Source of the DNA: Lachnospiraceae bacterium
GTDB taxonomy: Bacteria; Bacillota_A; Clostridia; Lachnospirales; Lachnospiraceae
Reading direction: 5' to 3'
NCBI GenBank assembly: GCA_017561985.1
Contig: JAFZAZ010000014.1
Location: 124,001-188,000, forward strand
DNA: 64,000 bases
Part shown: positions 27,119-36,862 of the stretch, in pieces
Numbering within the stretch: the stretch's first letter is position 1
Layout of the letters: every line of letters begins with the position of its first letter
Notes under the pieces: model-generated
What the model was told of the DNA's origin: nothing
The model's database searches: none
The model's input: the letters and a program-made list of their open reading frames with translations, nothing else
Program-made: the position numbers and the translations under genes

Positions 27119-28363
27119 TTACTTTCTAACCTGTCCGTTTCCTACAACCTGATACTTGTAGGAAGTGAGTTCAACAAGGCCCATCGGTCCGCGAGCGTGA
27201 AGCTTCTGCGTGCTGATACCGATCTCTGCGCCGAACCCGAACTCAAAGCCGTCCGTAAAGCGCGTCGAAGCATTTACGTACACGCACGCGCTGTCGACAC
27301 AGCGAAGAAAACGATCGGCAGCGGCACAATTCTGCGTGATGATCGCATCGGAATGCTTCGTGTGATAACGGTTGATATGAGCAATCGCCTCGTCTACGGA
27401 GCCAACCGTCTTTACACTTAGAATGCGGTCGAGATACTCGGTCCCGAAGTCCTCCTCGGTTGCTGCGGCAAAGCTGTCTACATACGCTCTCGCCTCCTCG
27501 TCCGCACGGATCTCGATACGGTAAGGAGCAAGCGTCTCTGCAAGCAGAGGAAGGAATTTAGCCGCGATATCACGGTGTACAACAAGCGACTCACACGCGT
27601 TGCAAACGCCCATGCGCTGCGTCTTTGCATTTACGATGATCGGCATCGCCTTGTCTAAGTCGGCGTCCTTGTCGATGTAAATATGGCAGTTGCCCGTGCC
27701 GGTCTCGATCACGGGAATCGTGCTGTTCTCAACTACGGTGCGGATCAGACCCGCTCCTCCGCGAGGGATCAATACGTCGACAAATGCGTTCAAACGCATC
27801 AATTCCTTCGTCGTCTCGCGGTCGGTGTCCTCGATCACGCAGATTGCATCTTCCGTGATACCGCACGAGGCAAGGCCCTTGCGGATCACTTTTCCGATCG
27901 CGATGTTGCTGTTGATCGCATCGCTGCCTCCCTTGAGGATCACGGCATTGCCGGACATAAAGCAAAGTCCGAACGCATCCGCAGTAACATTGGGTCTCGA
28001 CTCATAGATGATGCCGACAACGCCGAAAGGAACGCTCACCTTGCGGACGCGGAGTCCGTTCGGAAGCGTGTTCTGAGAAAGAGTCTTTCCGACAGGATCG
28101 GGAAGCTCGGTAATCTGCTCGAGTCCGACGGCGATTCCATCAATGCGGTCGACCGTCAGGCGAAGGCGGTCGACAAGCGACTCCTTCATTCCCTTCTCGA
28201 CTGCGGCCTTGAGGTCCTTTTCATTTTCCGACAAAATAACATCGGACGAATCACGAAGCTCCTTTGCAACGGCCTTCAAAGCCTTAATCTTCTGCTCCGT
28301 AGTAAGCAGGATCAGCTCCGATGCCGCATCCTGTGCTTTTCTTCCTACAATCTGTAAGTTCAT
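27119..28363 (-). CDS. proA: Glutamate-5-semialdehyde dehydrogenase (gamma-glutamyl phosphate reductase)
   Basis: A 414-residue ProA of the aldehyde dehydrogenase fold; it reduces gamma-glutamyl phosphate with NADPH in proline synthesis. ESRPNVTAD and [12 protein letters not shown] are typical, and the catalytic Cys lies in [12 protein letters not shown] (near 256). The start is the ATG at 28363, which overlaps the stop of the upstream gene (ATGA), so translation is coupled. GGGAG lies 8 nt before it. Confidence 0.96.
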   Translation of the reverse strand: MNLQIVGRKAQDAASELILLTTEQKIKALKAVAKELRDSSDVILSENEKDLKAAVEKGMKESLVDRLRLTVDRIDGIAVGLEQITELPDPVGKTLSQNTLPNGLRVRKVSVPFGVVGIIYESRPNVTADAFGLCFMSGNAVILKGGSDAINSNIAIGKVIRKGLASCGITEDAICVIEDTDRETTKELMRLNAFVDVLIPRGGAGLIRTVVENSTIPVIETGTGNCHIYIDKDADLDKAMPIIVNAKTQRMGVCNACESLVVHRDIAAKFLPLLAETLAPYRIEIRADEEARAYVDSFAAATEEDFGTEYLDRILSVKTVGSVDEAIAHINRYHTKHSDAIITQNCAAADRFLRCVDSACVYVNASTRFTDGFEFGFGAEIGISTQKLHARGPMGLVELTSYKYQVVGNGQVRK

Positions 28364-28938
28364 GCTGTTTTCTCCCTTCCTGTGTTGATACAACCGATCT
28401 CCGTAACTACGACATCCGCCGGCACATCCTGCTCATCGACCGGCAGATACTCGGCCTGCTGAATGCTGTAAGCGAGCATAAAACGCGGGATCTCCACGTG
28501 TTTCTTCAAGAAGCGGTCGTAATACCCTCCGCCGTATCCGAGCCTGTCTCCGGTCGCCGTATATGCGATGCCGGGGATCAAAAGCAGAAACTTCTCCGAA
28601 CCGTCAAATGCAACCGCCTCGCCTTCCTGCGGCTCCGGGATGCCGAAACGCCCCGGCTTCAGGTCTTCAAGCGATGTGAGATATCGAAACTCCATAAGGC
28701 GATCGTTCACGCACACGGGAACCGCAACTTTCTTGCCGTCCTGCCATGCACGCTCGATTAAAAATCGCGTGTCCACCTCCGAGCGGATCGACATGTATGC
28801 AAGGATCACGGTTGCCTCCTGATATTCATTGCGGGCAACGAGATGTTTTGCGATACATCCGCTGTAGAGAAGAACACGCTCCGCAGAGAGTGCGCCTCTG
28901 CGGCGATTCATCAATTTCCGAAGTTCGGTTTTGTTCAT
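28360..28938 (-). CDS. 5-formyltetrahydrofolate cyclo-ligase
   Basis: A 192-residue MTHFS-family enzyme converting 5-formyl-THF to 5,10-methenyl-THF with [14 protein letters not shown] at the N-terminus, [24 protein letters not shown] (near 130-150) and the downstream strand pattern are diagnostic. It lies in the proline operon between the DUF896 gene and proA, and overlaps proA by 4 bp. GGAGGT precedes the ATG. Confidence 0.94.
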   Translation of the reverse strand: MNKTELRKLMNRRRGALSAERVLLYSGCIAKHLVARNEYQEATVILAYMSIRSEVDTRFLIERAWQDGKKVAVPVCVNDRLMEFRYLTSLEDLKPGRFGIPEPQEGEAVAFDGSEKFLLLIPGIAYTATGDRLGYGGGYYDRFLKKHVEIPRFMLAYSIQQAEYLPVDEQDVPADVVVTEIGCINTGREKTA

Positions 28939-28964
28939 GGTACCTCCGCGCAGCCGACCAAAGA

Positions 28965-29132
28965 TCAGTCGACCACTTCAATATTGTCAAGCATACTCTT
29001 GAGATTCTCGCGCACCGAGCGGATGTACTCCGCGCGAAGCGCCGCCTGCTCCTGCTTTTCCTCCGGGGTCAGGCCGACCTCCTGAGACTTGTGATAAAGC
29101 TCGTTGATACGTTTGATTCCTTCGTCTGTCAT
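28965..29132 (-). CDS. DUF896 / YnzC-family small protein
   Basis: A 55-residue protein, MTDEGIKRINELYHKSQEVG..., ending in NLKSMLDNIEVVD. It matches the DUF896 (UPF0291) family of Firmicutes: INELa.K...GLT.eEk.EQ..LR.eYi..r.n. GGAGG lies 4 nt before the ATG. It sits between proB and the FTHF cyclo-ligase, 14 bp after proB. B. subtilis YnzC lies downstream of SOS genes, but its function is unknown. Confidence 0.9.
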   Translation of the reverse strand: MTDEGIKRINELYHKSQEVGLTPEEKQEQAALRAEYIRSVRENLKSMLDNIEVVD

Positions 29133-29146
29133 GGAATCCCTCCTGC

Positions 29147-29998
29147 TTACTTCTCTTTATTCTTTCCTGTCAGATAATTGATCAGGTGGAAGTTTTCGTT
29201 CTTGTGTGCGCGGAAAATGGTGCCGACCTTGCGTCCCTCGATCACATGCCGAAGGTTCTTGATGTCGCCGCCGTTGCAGATCACCATGTCCGCACCCGCG
29301 TCGTTTGCGATGCGCGCGGCCGCAATCTTGGTCGCCATTCCGCCGGTTCCCACGTCGGAGCCGGCTCCCTTTGCCATAGACTCAAGCTCGTCGGTGATAT
29401 AATCGATCTCCTCGATGAACTTCGCGTCCGGATTTACACGCGGATCATCGTCGTAAAGGCCGTCGATGTCCGAGAGCAATACAAGAAGATCCGCATGAAT
29501 CAATGCGGCTACGATTGCCGACAGCGTATCGTTGTCGCCAAACTCGATCTCGTCGGTGACGACGGTATCGTTCTCGTTTACGATCGGGATCACGCCCATC
29601 TCAAGCAGCTCGGAAAATGTCGCTCTCGCGTTTCTTCTGTTCTCGTCGTGGATCATCGTGAGCTTCGTCATCAAAATCTGCGCCGGAATCTTGTTGTACT
29701 CCGCAAAAAGACGCTGGTAAACCATCATCAAACGTGTCTGACCGATGGCTGCGCACGCCTGCTTGACAGACTTCTTGCGCGGCCGCTCGGAGATCTTCAT
29801 TGTCTTGCGTCCTACTGCGATTGCTCCCGAGGAAACAAGCACGACATCCTTGCCGCTGTTGGAGATGTCCGTAAGGATGCGGACGAGTCTCTCCATCTTT
29901 ACAAGGTCCATGTCGCCAGTCTCGGGATGCGTCAGAGTAGACGATCCGATCTTCACAACAATTCTCTTCTTTTGTGCCATCAAGGCTTCCCGGTCCAT
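29147..29998 (-). CDS. proB: Glutamate 5-kinase
   Basis: A 283-residue amino-acid kinase catalysing the first step of proline synthesis. VVKIGSSTLT (near 15), LVSSGAIAVG and NENDTV are substrate and phosphate loops, and GTGGMATKIAAA is the conserved C-terminal loop. It has only the kinase domain; the PUA domain of the E. coli enzyme is absent, as in many Clostridia. First gene of the operon, about 25 nt downstream of a TTGACA promoter. Confidence 0.95.
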   Translation of the reverse strand: MDREALMAQKKRIVVKIGSSTLTHPETGDMDLVKMERLVRILTDISNSGKDVVLVSSGAIAVGRKTMKISERPRKKSVKQACAAIGQTRLMMVYQRLFAEYNKIPAQILMTKLTMIHDENRRNARATFSELLEMGVIPIVNENDTVVTDEIEFGDNDTLSAIVAALIHADLLVLLSDIDGLYDDDPRVNPDAKFIEEIDYITDELESMAKGAGSDVGTGGMATKIAAARIANDAGADMVICNGGDIKNLRHVIEGRKVGTIFRAHKNENFHLINYLTGKNKEK

Positions 29999-30022
29999 GT
30001 TCTCAATCCTCCGTTTTGCCGT

Positions 30023-30051
30023 ATGTTATCGGAAAATGTCCATAATGTCAA
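30023..30051 (-). promoter_or_regulatory. Promoter of the proB operon
   Basis: The minus strand reads TTGACA (30051-30046), 17 nt, TAACAT (30028-30023). A GGAAAATG word (30031-30038) lies inside the spacer. Confidence 0.78.
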
Positions 30052-30068
30052 CTGTTTTACGTATTAAT

Positions 30069-31811
30069 TCATGATTCCTTCGGCGGTTCCCATGCAGCAA
30101 GTATCGCTTCCGCGACGCGAAGTCCGTCAATCGCGGCTGACATGATACCGCCCGCATACCCGGCGCCTTCGCCGCATGGATACAGTCCTTTGCAGCTCTC
30201 GGACTGAAGTTTTTCGTCGCGAACGATGCGTACCGGAGACGACGTGCGCGACTCAATCGCCTGCAAAAGCGCATCGTCACAGGCAAATCCCGGCATTTTC
30301 CGGTCGAACGCCTCCATGCCCTCCTCGACCGCATCCGCCATGTACGGCGGAAGCACGCTGTGAAGCTCGGTATATGTCACATTTCCCATGCACACGGGCT
30401 CAATAGAGCCGCATCCGGTGCTTGCAACGCCCGCTTTATAATCCTCGTATCTCTGCGTCGGAATCGCGCCTCTGCCGGCTTTGTACGCAAGTTCCTCGAG
30501 ACGTCTTTGGTATTCCATTCCCAGAAGTGCGGCAGGAATTTCCGTGATGTCAGGTGCCGTACCGAGCTCTTCGTTCGATGTGATCAGTCGCTCGTAATCC
30601 GCGGCGCAGTCCTCCGGACTTACGGTCACGACCACCGCGGAGTTAGAGTTGTCGGCAGCGCGGTCCATATTGCTCATGCCGTTGATCGCAAGCCTTCCGG
30701 GCTCGCTCGACGCGTTGACAACGTACCCGCCGGGGCACATGCAAAATGTGTACACACCCCTTCCGTCATTGCACGTGTGCGTCAATTTATAGTCAGCTGC
30801 GGGCAGTTTGTCGGCAAAACAGCCGTACTGCGCGCGGTTGATAAACTCCCGTTTGTGCTGTACCCGCACGCCCATAGCAAACGCCTTGGGCTCCATCACG
30901 AAGCCTTCCTTCGCGAGATATTCAAACGTGTCCCGTGCGGAGTGTCCGATGGCGAGCACCGCAGTCTGCGAGGGTATTTCGAACTCGGTTCCTTCAGAGG
31001 CTTTCACTCGCACTCCGGCGGGTTTTGCTTCCGAAGTCTTCACTTTGACTCCGGTTAGCTTTCCATCCAAAATCGTAAATCCCGTGACGGTCGTCTCTGT
31101 CATGACTGTTCCGCCGAGGCTCTCGATCGCCTCCTGCATGCGTCCGACAACAACGCGCAGTCTGTCCGTGCCGACATGCGGCTTATTGTTTATGAGAATA
31201 TCTTCCGAAGCCCCGTATTTTACGAAAGTGCGCAGAACGTGTGCGCCTCGTCCCTCTCGATCCTTGATCAATGTATTTAATTTTCCGTCGGAAAATGCAC
31301 CTGCTCCTCCGACGCCAAACTGCACGTTAGAGTCCGGATCAAGAACTCCCTCGCGGAAGAACCGCTCAACGTCTTCCACTCTTTGATCGATCGAACGTCC
31401 GCGCTCGATCAAAATCGGCCGATACCCTGCCTCCGCAAGCGCCAGCGCTGCAAAAAGGCCGGCAGGGCCGGCTCCGATGACAACCGGTCTGTCCGAAAGC
31501 ACAGGAAGCGACGTCGGTCCGCCCTGTGAAGCGAGTTCCCTACGGCCGCGCATCGGGTCGTAAGGACGCTCCTCGTAACGTTTCCATCGGTCGTTCGGCT
31601 TGCCCTTCGGCATGCGTCCGCCCGAAAGCGTCGCAACAACCTCACAGACATAGAAAATATCGTCTTTCTTCCTTGCATCGAGTGACCTGCGAAGCACACG
31701 GATCTCTGCGATATCGGCGCTGTTAAGCTTAACCGCAGCGCATGCCTTCCTGCGGAGATCCTCCTCCGAGTATCCGACAGGCAGATGCAATTGTGAAATC
31801 TGAATTTGCAT
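30069..31811 (-). CDS. FAD-dependent dehydrogenase (COG2509 type)
   Basis: A 580-residue uncharacterised flavoprotein. A short N-terminal domain (1-85) precedes the Rossmann motif GAGPAGLFAALALAEAG (near 113-129) and GVGGAGAFSDGKLNT, the hallmark of COG2509 proteins. ALGIGHSARDTFE-like (here AIGHSARDTFEYL) and GEGAGYAGGIMSAAIDGLRVAEAI complete the FAD site. Substrate unknown. It is 8 bp downstream of the BaiN-like flavoprotein, so the two are cotranscribed. Confidence 0.88.
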   Translation of the reverse strand: MQIQISQLHLPVGYSEEDLRRKACAAVKLNSADIAEIRVLRRSLDARKKDDIFYVCEVVATLSGGRMPKGKPNDRWKRYEERPYDPMRGRRELASQGGPTSLPVLSDRPVVIGAGPAGLFAALALAEAGYRPILIERGRSIDQRVEDVERFFREGVLDPDSNVQFGVGGAGAFSDGKLNTLIKDREGRGAHVLRTFVKYGASEDILINNKPHVGTDRLRVVVGRMQEAIESLGGTVMTETTVTGFTILDGKLTGVKVKTSEAKPAGVRVKASEGTEFEIPSQTAVLAIGHSARDTFEYLAKEGFVMEPKAFAMGVRVQHKREFINRAQYGCFADKLPAADYKLTHTCNDGRGVYTFCMCPGGYVVNASSEPGRLAINGMSNMDRAADNSNSAVVVTVSPEDCAADYERLITSNEELGTAPDITEIPAALLGMEYQRRLEELAYKAGRGAIPTQRYEDYKAGVASTGCGSIEPVCMGNVTYTELHSVLPPYMADAVEEGMEAFDRKMPGFACDDALLQAIESRTSSPVRIVRDEKLQSESCKGLYPCGEGAGYAGGIMSAAIDGLRVAEAILAAWEPPKES

Positions 31812-31819
31812 ATTCTTTC

Positions 31820-33070
31820 CTATTGCGCCTTCTCGCGCTTAGCGGCCGCCCTGCCGGCGATCGCACCCGTGGCAAATGCCCACTGCAAATTGTAACCGCC
31901 GCAGTTTCCGTCCATATCCAACAGTTCGCCCGTCACGTAAAGTCCCGGCAGTTTCTTAACCTCACATCCCGAAGGATCGATCTCCTTAAGATCCACTCCG
32001 CCGCACGTGACCTGCGCATTTGCAAACGGCCTCGTGCCGGTCACTTTCATCGTCATTTCCGTATATTCTCTTACAAGCGCTTCGATCTCTTTTCCGGTAA
32101 GCGCAGTCGCAGGTTTCAAAGGGTCGATCCCCGCGCGAAGCAACAGTACGTAGCGAAGTTTGCATGGCACGAGTCCCTCGAGCGCCTCCTCTACGGTACA
32201 ATGCGAAAAATGCCCGCCGGAACGCTTCGTTATCTCCGCAATCACTTCTTCCTTCGTGTACTCCGGCATAAAATCAAGCGCGATCTTCGCACTTTCGCCG
32301 CGGTCAAGTGCCACGGAAGCGAAACGCGACAGCTGCATCACGGGAATTCCGCTGACGCCGTAGTCGGTAAAGACAATCTCACCGCGCTCTTTGTAAGTAT
32401 AGGTTTTCTCATTTTCCGAAACGGTGAGTGTAACGCCTGCCTCGAGGCGAACGCCGGAAACCGTTTTCGCATGTTTGTTGTCAGTCATAAGCGGCACGAG
32501 TGCAGGCACGTAGCGGCCCACAGAAACGCTGAGATTTCGCAGCATGCGGAATCCTTCGTCACTCTCTCCGAGGCGCTCTCCCGCAGGCCCTCCGCTCGCG
32601 AGAATGCACGAAGAAACAACCGTATTACACTTTTCGCTGCCGCAAGTATATGAAATCCGGAAACCGCCGTTTTCCGCAGTTATCCCGGTTACATCAGCGC
32701 CGTACAAAATGCGGACGCGAAGTCTGCGCAGCTCTGCGGTAAGAACATTGACAACGGACGCCGCCTGTTCCGAATGCGGATAGCGATATCCGCGCTTTTC
32801 TTTTGTCAAAATTCCGATCCCGCGAAAGAAATCAAGCTCGTCCTGCTCGGTGAACGAAGCCAGGATCGTCTCGATCGCATCGCGGTCTCCGCCACGGAAA
32901 TTTGAGAGTTTCTGATCGTCGTTCGTCAGATTACATTTGCCGTTTCCTGTCGCGAGAAGCTTGCGTCCCGCCTTTTCGTTGTGCTCAAAGACAGTGACGG
33001 AGGCGCCTTCGCGCGCAGCCATGATCGCGGCAAGCATTCCCGATGCTCCGCAGCCGATAATACCGATCAT
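31820..33070 (-). CDS. BaiN/HI0933-family flavoprotein
   Basis: A 416-residue NAD(P)/FAD-dependent oxidoreductase. The N-terminus IGIIGCGASGMLAAIMAAREG is the FAD-binding fold, followed by GRKLLATGNGKCNLTN, diagnostic of the HI0933/YhiN/BaiN group; the C-terminus has GNCGGYNLQWAFATG. Some members reduce bile acid intermediates, but the group is broad, so no substrate is assigned. The start is the ATG at 33070 after AAAGGAGGA. Confidence 0.9.
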   Translation of the reverse strand: MIGIIGCGASGMLAAIMAAREGASVTVFEHNEKAGRKLLATGNGKCNLTNDDQKLSNFRGGDRDAIETILASFTEQDELDFFRGIGILTKEKRGYRYPHSEQAASVVNVLTAELRRLRVRILYGADVTGITAENGGFRISYTCGSEKCNTVVSSCILASGGPAGERLGESDEGFRMLRNLSVSVGRYVPALVPLMTDNKHAKTVSGVRLEAGVTLTVSENEKTYTYKERGEIVFTDYGVSGIPVMQLSRFASVALDRGESAKIALDFMPEYTKEEVIAEITKRSGGHFSHCTVEEALEGLVPCKLRYVLLLRAGIDPLKPATALTGKEIEALVREYTEMTMKVTGTRPFANAQVTCGGVDLKEIDPSGCEVKKLPGLYVTGELLDMDGNCGGYNLQWAFATGAIAGRAAAKREKAQ

Positions 33071-33097
33071 ACCGTCCTCCTTTCGCACAAAGAAGTT

Positions 33098-34753
33098 TTA
33101 CCGAAGAAGCTTAAACTTCGTCAGTAGTTTAACAAGAATATTTCCCTTCGGCATCCGAAGAAGCTCTTCTTTCGTGACGCCCTTGAGCGCTACCAATGCC
33201 GCAAAATACACGGGTACCGCAAAGATGATAGAAATCACGCAGGAAACCGAGGCGCTCAGCTTGAGATGCAGAAAATCATACAGGCATCGCGTCGAGATTC
33301 CCATGAAGATCGATGCACAAAGAGGCATCAAAAATGTTGTTCGTATCTCCTGCTTATACTCGAGGAATCGACCTACAGCTCTCCAGTTGAGCACGCAGAC
33401 AATGAACGCAAACAGGACGTTGCAGAACATCAATGCGTACGCGTTCAGCTCCGTACAGCGAAGCATCACATACAATACCGACGCGTGTATCACAAGCGCG
33501 ATCGCACTGTGGATCACGGGCACATACAGCCGGTTGATTCCCTGCAATATGCCGTTCGTGAGTGTCGAAAAAGAGAACAAAACGATACCGACGCTGCCGA
33601 GCTGCAGCATATTTCTCGCGAGCGGATTCATGTCCGTCCAGAAACGAAGCATGCGAAGGATCGGGCCCGACAGCACTGCAATTCCAACCATGCACGGAAA
33701 CGCAATGATCATGTTAAACTTGACCGCATCTCTTACTTTATCGAGCATCACGTCCTTGTGGCCGCGTACATACTCAGCGATCAATCCCGGAACAATCGCG
33801 GTTCCGAGAGCCGAAGCCACAGCGACAGGCACGTTCGTGAGAAGCTTGTATTTTCCGCTGAAAATACCGCCCCACGAAGCGCGAATGGTCTCGTCAAAGC
33901 CCTTGGCGTCGAGCACGCGGTTAAAGATCAGCGTGTCAACCATGCCGGAGAGCTGGTAAACCGTCTGCGAAACGACAACCGGGATTACGGTCAGGATAAT
34001 GAGCCGCAGCACATGCATCGGACGCTCGTGCGTGTTCGCTGCATTTTCCGCCGTCAGCTCTCTCTCGGCTGCGATCAATCCGGAAAAAGTCTTGTGGAAA
34101 ATCGCATAGATGATAATCAACGAAATGAACGCCGCCACGGCACCGGTGAACGTTCCGAGCGTACCGCCGGCAGCGCCGTACGAAAGACGGTCCGGATCGC
34201 CGACGTAATGACGAAGCAGAAGGTACGATGCAGCAACGCTCACGCCCGCGTTGATGATCTGCTCAACAATCTGGGAAATCGCGGTCGGCACCATGTTTCC
34301 GTAGCCCTGGAAATAGCCGCGGATGACGCCCATCACGGAAAATACAAGGATTGTCGGAGCCAGTACTTTCAGAGGCAGGATAACGCCCCTCTGGTCAATT
34401 ATCCTCGCATAAAGCTCTGCGCCGAAATAGGTGACGCACATGGCGATGGTACCGACGAAAAGGCCGAATCCGAGCGCGATCATAAAGATCTTTCTTGCGT
34501 TTTTATGCTGTCCCTGGATCACTCTCGCGCTCACCAGTTTGGACACTGCAAGCGGAAGGCTGTAGGACGAAAGAAGAAGTGCTATATCATAAAAATCAAA
34601 GGCGACGCCGTAGTAACCGATCGCCGTCTCTCCGAGAATCGCAGTCATCGGGACACGATACAACATGCCGATAAAGCGTACGATCAAAGACGCTGCGGCA
34701 AGTATCGATCCCTGCACGAGAATGCTGTTTGTTTTTTTGTTCTGCTCTGTCAA
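33098..34753 (-). CDS. SpoVB/MurJ-like polysaccharide flippase
   Basis: A 551-residue polytopic membrane protein of the MOP superfamily with about 14 helices. The N-terminus (SILAAASLIVRFIGMLYRVPMTAILG) and GYFQGYGNMVPTAISQIVEQ are typical of the Firmicute SpoVB/YtgP group, which moves lipid-linked cell-wall or spore-cortex precursors. The start is a TTG at 34753 with AAGGAG about 10 nt upstream. It suggests, but does not prove, sporulation ability. Confidence 0.88.
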   Translation of the reverse strand: MTEQNKKTNSILVQGSILAAASLIVRFIGMLYRVPMTAILGETAIGYYGVAFDFYDIALLLSSYSLPLAVSKLVSARVIQGQHKNARKIFMIALGFGLFVGTIAMCVTYFGAELYARIIDQRGVILPLKVLAPTILVFSVMGVIRGYFQGYGNMVPTAISQIVEQIINAGVSVAASYLLLRHYVGDPDRLSYGAAGGTLGTFTGAVAAFISLIIIYAIFHKTFSGLIAAERELTAENAANTHERPMHVLRLIILTVIPVVVSQTVYQLSGMVDTLIFNRVLDAKGFDETIRASWGGIFSGKYKLLTNVPVAVASALGTAIVPGLIAEYVRGHKDVMLDKVRDAVKFNMIIAFPCMVGIAVLSGPILRMLRFWTDMNPLARNMLQLGSVGIVLFSFSTLTNGILQGINRLYVPVIHSAIALVIHASVLYVMLRCTELNAYALMFCNVLFAFIVCVLNWRAVGRFLEYKQEIRTTFLMPLCASIFMGISTRCLYDFLHLKLSASVSCVISIIFAVPVYFAALVALKGVTKEELLRMPKGNILVKLLTKFKLLR

Positions 34754-34828
34754 ACCCTTGTTGCTCCTTGGAAACCACGTACGTATTTTTGCGGGAGAAA
34801 TATGATCATCGCCGCATTCGGTGCGGAT

Positions 34829-35335
34829 TTACTCCGCATCCCTGCCGATGCCGAGCTGCGTCAGAATCTCGTCCTGCATTCGCTCCATCTCCTCGCGTTC
34901 GGAATCGTCCTCGTGGTCGTATCCGAACAGGTGAAGCATGCTGTGCGCGGTCAGAAACGCCATTTCGCGCTTCAGCGAATGTCCGTATTCCTTTGCCTGA
35001 AGCCTTGCCTGCTCTACGGAGATCACTATGTCGCCGAGCAAAAGCTCACCGCTGTCAGGCTCAAAATACTCCTCCGTATGTTCCTCGAGTCCGTCGAAAT
35101 TGCCGGGCTCGGCGTAGTCCACCATCGGGAAGCTGAGCACGTCCGTGGCGCGGTCGATGCCGCGAAACTCCTTGTTCATCGAGTGGATTGCTTCATTGTC
35201 CGTGAGAAGCATGTTGACCGAGCACTCGTACGGACAGCGCACATAGTCGCACGCCTTCTCAAACACCTGTGAAAGCACGTTCTCACAATCCGGAAAAGCC
35301 TCGCCTTCCCATTCGGATTCAAAGTAAAATGCCAT
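34829..35335 (-). CDS. ybeY: Endoribonuclease YbeY
   Basis: A 168-residue metal-dependent RNase for 16S rRNA 3' maturation. The zinc motif HSMLHLFGYDHEDD (H-x3-H-x5-H) lies near 130, and NKEFRGIDRATDVLSFP near 57 is diagnostic. It starts 2 nt after the PhoH stop, with the ribosome binding site inside the PhoH gene. Confidence 0.95.
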   Translation of the reverse strand: MAFYFESEWEGEAFPDCENVLSQVFEKACDYVRCPYECSVNMLLTDNEAIHSMNKEFRGIDRATDVLSFPMVDYAEPGNFDGLEEHTEEYFEPDSGELLLGDIVISVEQARLQAKEYGHSLKREMAFLTAHSMLHLFGYDHEDDSEREEMERMQDEILTQLGIGRDAE

Positions 35336-35337
35336 TC

Positions 35338-36420
35338 CTACGCCTCCCCGCCTTCCGAAGCAGCTTCATTGCTGCGTCTCGTCGGGCTCTTTCTCACAAC
35401 ATGTGCGCCATCGCGGCGAACATTTCTCTCAAATCTGCCTGCAGGACGCTTCGCGCGGTCCCTTCCGGCAGCTTTCTCTTCGTATTTTTCATACGCCATA
35501 ACGATCTGCTGTACAAGCGGATGTCTCACAACGTCGGCGCCCGTCAATGTGGAAAATGCGATTCCCTCGATGTCGCCGAGAACCTTCGCTGCAACATCCA
35601 GACCGGAAATCTGGTCGGTCGGAAGGTCCTTCTGTGTGCGGTCACCTGTAACAACCACCTTCGAGCCGAAACCGATACGCGTAAGGAACATCTTCATCTG
35701 CGCCGGGGTCGTATTTTGCGCCTCATCAAGAATGATGAATGCGTTGTCGAGCGTACGTCCGCGCATGTAAGCAAGCGGAGCGACCTCGATCAATCCCTTC
35801 TCCATGTTCTTTGTAAAGGAATCTGCGCCCATGATCTGATAGAGCGCATCGTACAGCGGGCGAAGGTACGGATCAACCTTCTGCTGCAGGTCTCCCGGCA
35901 GGAAACCGAGTTTCTCGCCTGCCTCAATCGCGGGGCGCGTGAGAATAATACGCGTCACTTCGTCATTTTTGAACGCAGTGACAGCCATCGCCATCGCGAG
36001 ATACGTCTTACCGGTACCGGCAGGACCGACGCCGAACACGATCATATTGTCGCGGATATTGTCGACATACTTCTTCTGTCCAAGTGTCTTCGGCTTGATC
36101 GGCTTGCCTGTGATGGTATGGCAGATCAGATCCGAATCCACGGCGATCACAGCCTGCTCCTCGTGCTCCTTGGCAAGCGCGATCGTATAATTTACATTCT
36201 GCATTTGTATCTGTGTTCCTCTTGCGGAGAGTTCCAGAAGCGTCGTGAGAACGCGCTTCGCCCGCTCGCACGGACCGTCCTCACCGACAATACGGATCTC
36301 TTCCTCTCTTGTCACAATCGTAACACGAAGCGATTTCTCAATCTGCTTCGCAAACTCGTCCATCTCGCCGAAAATCGCTTTCTGACGGGACACCGGAATA
36401 CCGCTCAGGGTCTGTATCAT
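35338..36420 (-). CDS. PhoH-family ATPase
   Basis: A 360-residue PhoH-like protein. An N-terminal KH-like part (1-100) precedes the ATPase domain with Walker A GPAGTGKTYLAMA (near 150) and Walker B FIILDEAQNTTPAQM (near 245). The C-terminal ~40 residues are basic and low in complexity (RDRAKRPAGRFERN). The pairing with ybeY is conserved and suggests RNA metabolism. The start is the ATG at 36420 with GGAGGT 4 nt upstream. Confidence 0.93.
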   Translation of the reverse strand: MIQTLSGIPVSRQKAIFGEMDEFAKQIEKSLRVTIVTREEEIRIVGEDGPCERAKRVLTTLLELSARGTQIQMQNVNYTIALAKEHEEQAVIAVDSDLICHTITGKPIKPKTLGQKKYVDNIRDNMIVFGVGPAGTGKTYLAMAMAVTAFKNDEVTRIILTRPAIEAGEKLGFLPGDLQQKVDPYLRPLYDALYQIMGADSFTKNMEKGLIEVAPLAYMRGRTLDNAFIILDEAQNTTPAQMKMFLTRIGFGSKVVVTGDRTQKDLPTDQISGLDVAAKVLGDIEGIAFSTLTGADVVRHPLVQQIVMAYEKYEEKAAGRDRAKRPAGRFERNVRRDGAHVVRKSPTRRSNEAASEGGEA

Positions 36421-36465
36421 CCACACCTCCGTTGTGCTTTTCTTTCCATGTGCACAATCGAAGTT

Positions 36466-36494
36466 ATTATAGCAAATTCCGCCGCAAAAACCAA
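36466..36494 (-). promoter_or_regulatory. Promoter of the PhoH-ybeY operon
   Basis: The minus strand reads TTGGTT (36494-36489), 17 nt, TATAAT (36471-36466), just downstream of the rpsU terminator. Confidence 0.7.
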
Positions 36495-36510
36495 TACCAT
36501 GCACAAAAAA

Positions 36511-36535
36511 AGAGGATCGATTGTTTCGATCCTCT
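36511..36535 (-). terminator. Terminator of rpsU
   Basis: AGAGGATCGA / TCGATCCTCT, a 10-bp perfect stem with a 5-nt loop, followed on the minus strand by TTTTTTT. Confidence 0.9.
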
Positions 36536-36543
36536 CTCGTATC

Positions 36544-36720
36544 TTACTTGTACTTTCTCTTACGAGCCGCCTCAGACTTCTTCTTACGCTTTACGCTCGG
36601 CTTCTCGTAATGCTCTCTCTTACGAATCTCCTGCTGGATGCCTGCCTTAGCGCAGTTTCTCTTGAATCTGCGAAGCGCGTTGTCCAGAGACTCGTTTTCC
36701 TTCACGATAACACTCGACAC
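36544..36720 (-). CDS. rpsU: 30S ribosomal protein S21
   Basis: A 58-residue S21, [21 protein letters not shown]..., ending in the basic [13 protein letters not shown]. The start codon is GTG at 36720, with AGGTGAG about 6 nt upstream. It has its own promoter and terminator. In Firmicutes it often sits near phoH/ybeY, as here. Confidence 0.95.
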   Translation of the reverse strand: MSSVIVKENESLDNALRRFKRNCAKAGIQQEIRKREHYEKPSVKRKKKSEAARKRKYK

Positions 36721-36808
36721 GATTTCTCACCTGCCTTCCTGCGTCGGACAAAGCTTTCTTCGTCCGAATCAATGTCAAAACCTGCAAAATCAGGTGACAC
36801 CGTAGACT

Positions 36809-36836
36809 ATTTTACCATAAAATCAGCGCTTGTCAA
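36809..36836 (-). promoter_or_regulatory. Promoter of rpsU
   Basis: The minus strand reads TTGACA (36836-36831), 16 nt, TAAAAT (36814-36809). The ~85-nt leader holds two small hairpins: ACCTG/CAGGT followed by TTTTG (36778-36797), and CGGAC/GTCCG further down. Confidence 0.8.
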
Positions 36837-36862
36837 CTCATTTTTTGCGGAAAATACGGACT

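Noticed and set aside
33266..35272. 668-codon open frame on the plus strand opposite the flippase and ybeY genes
   Set aside because: It spans two real genes and their intergenic region, is His/Arg/Asp-rich without domain patterns and has no start signal.
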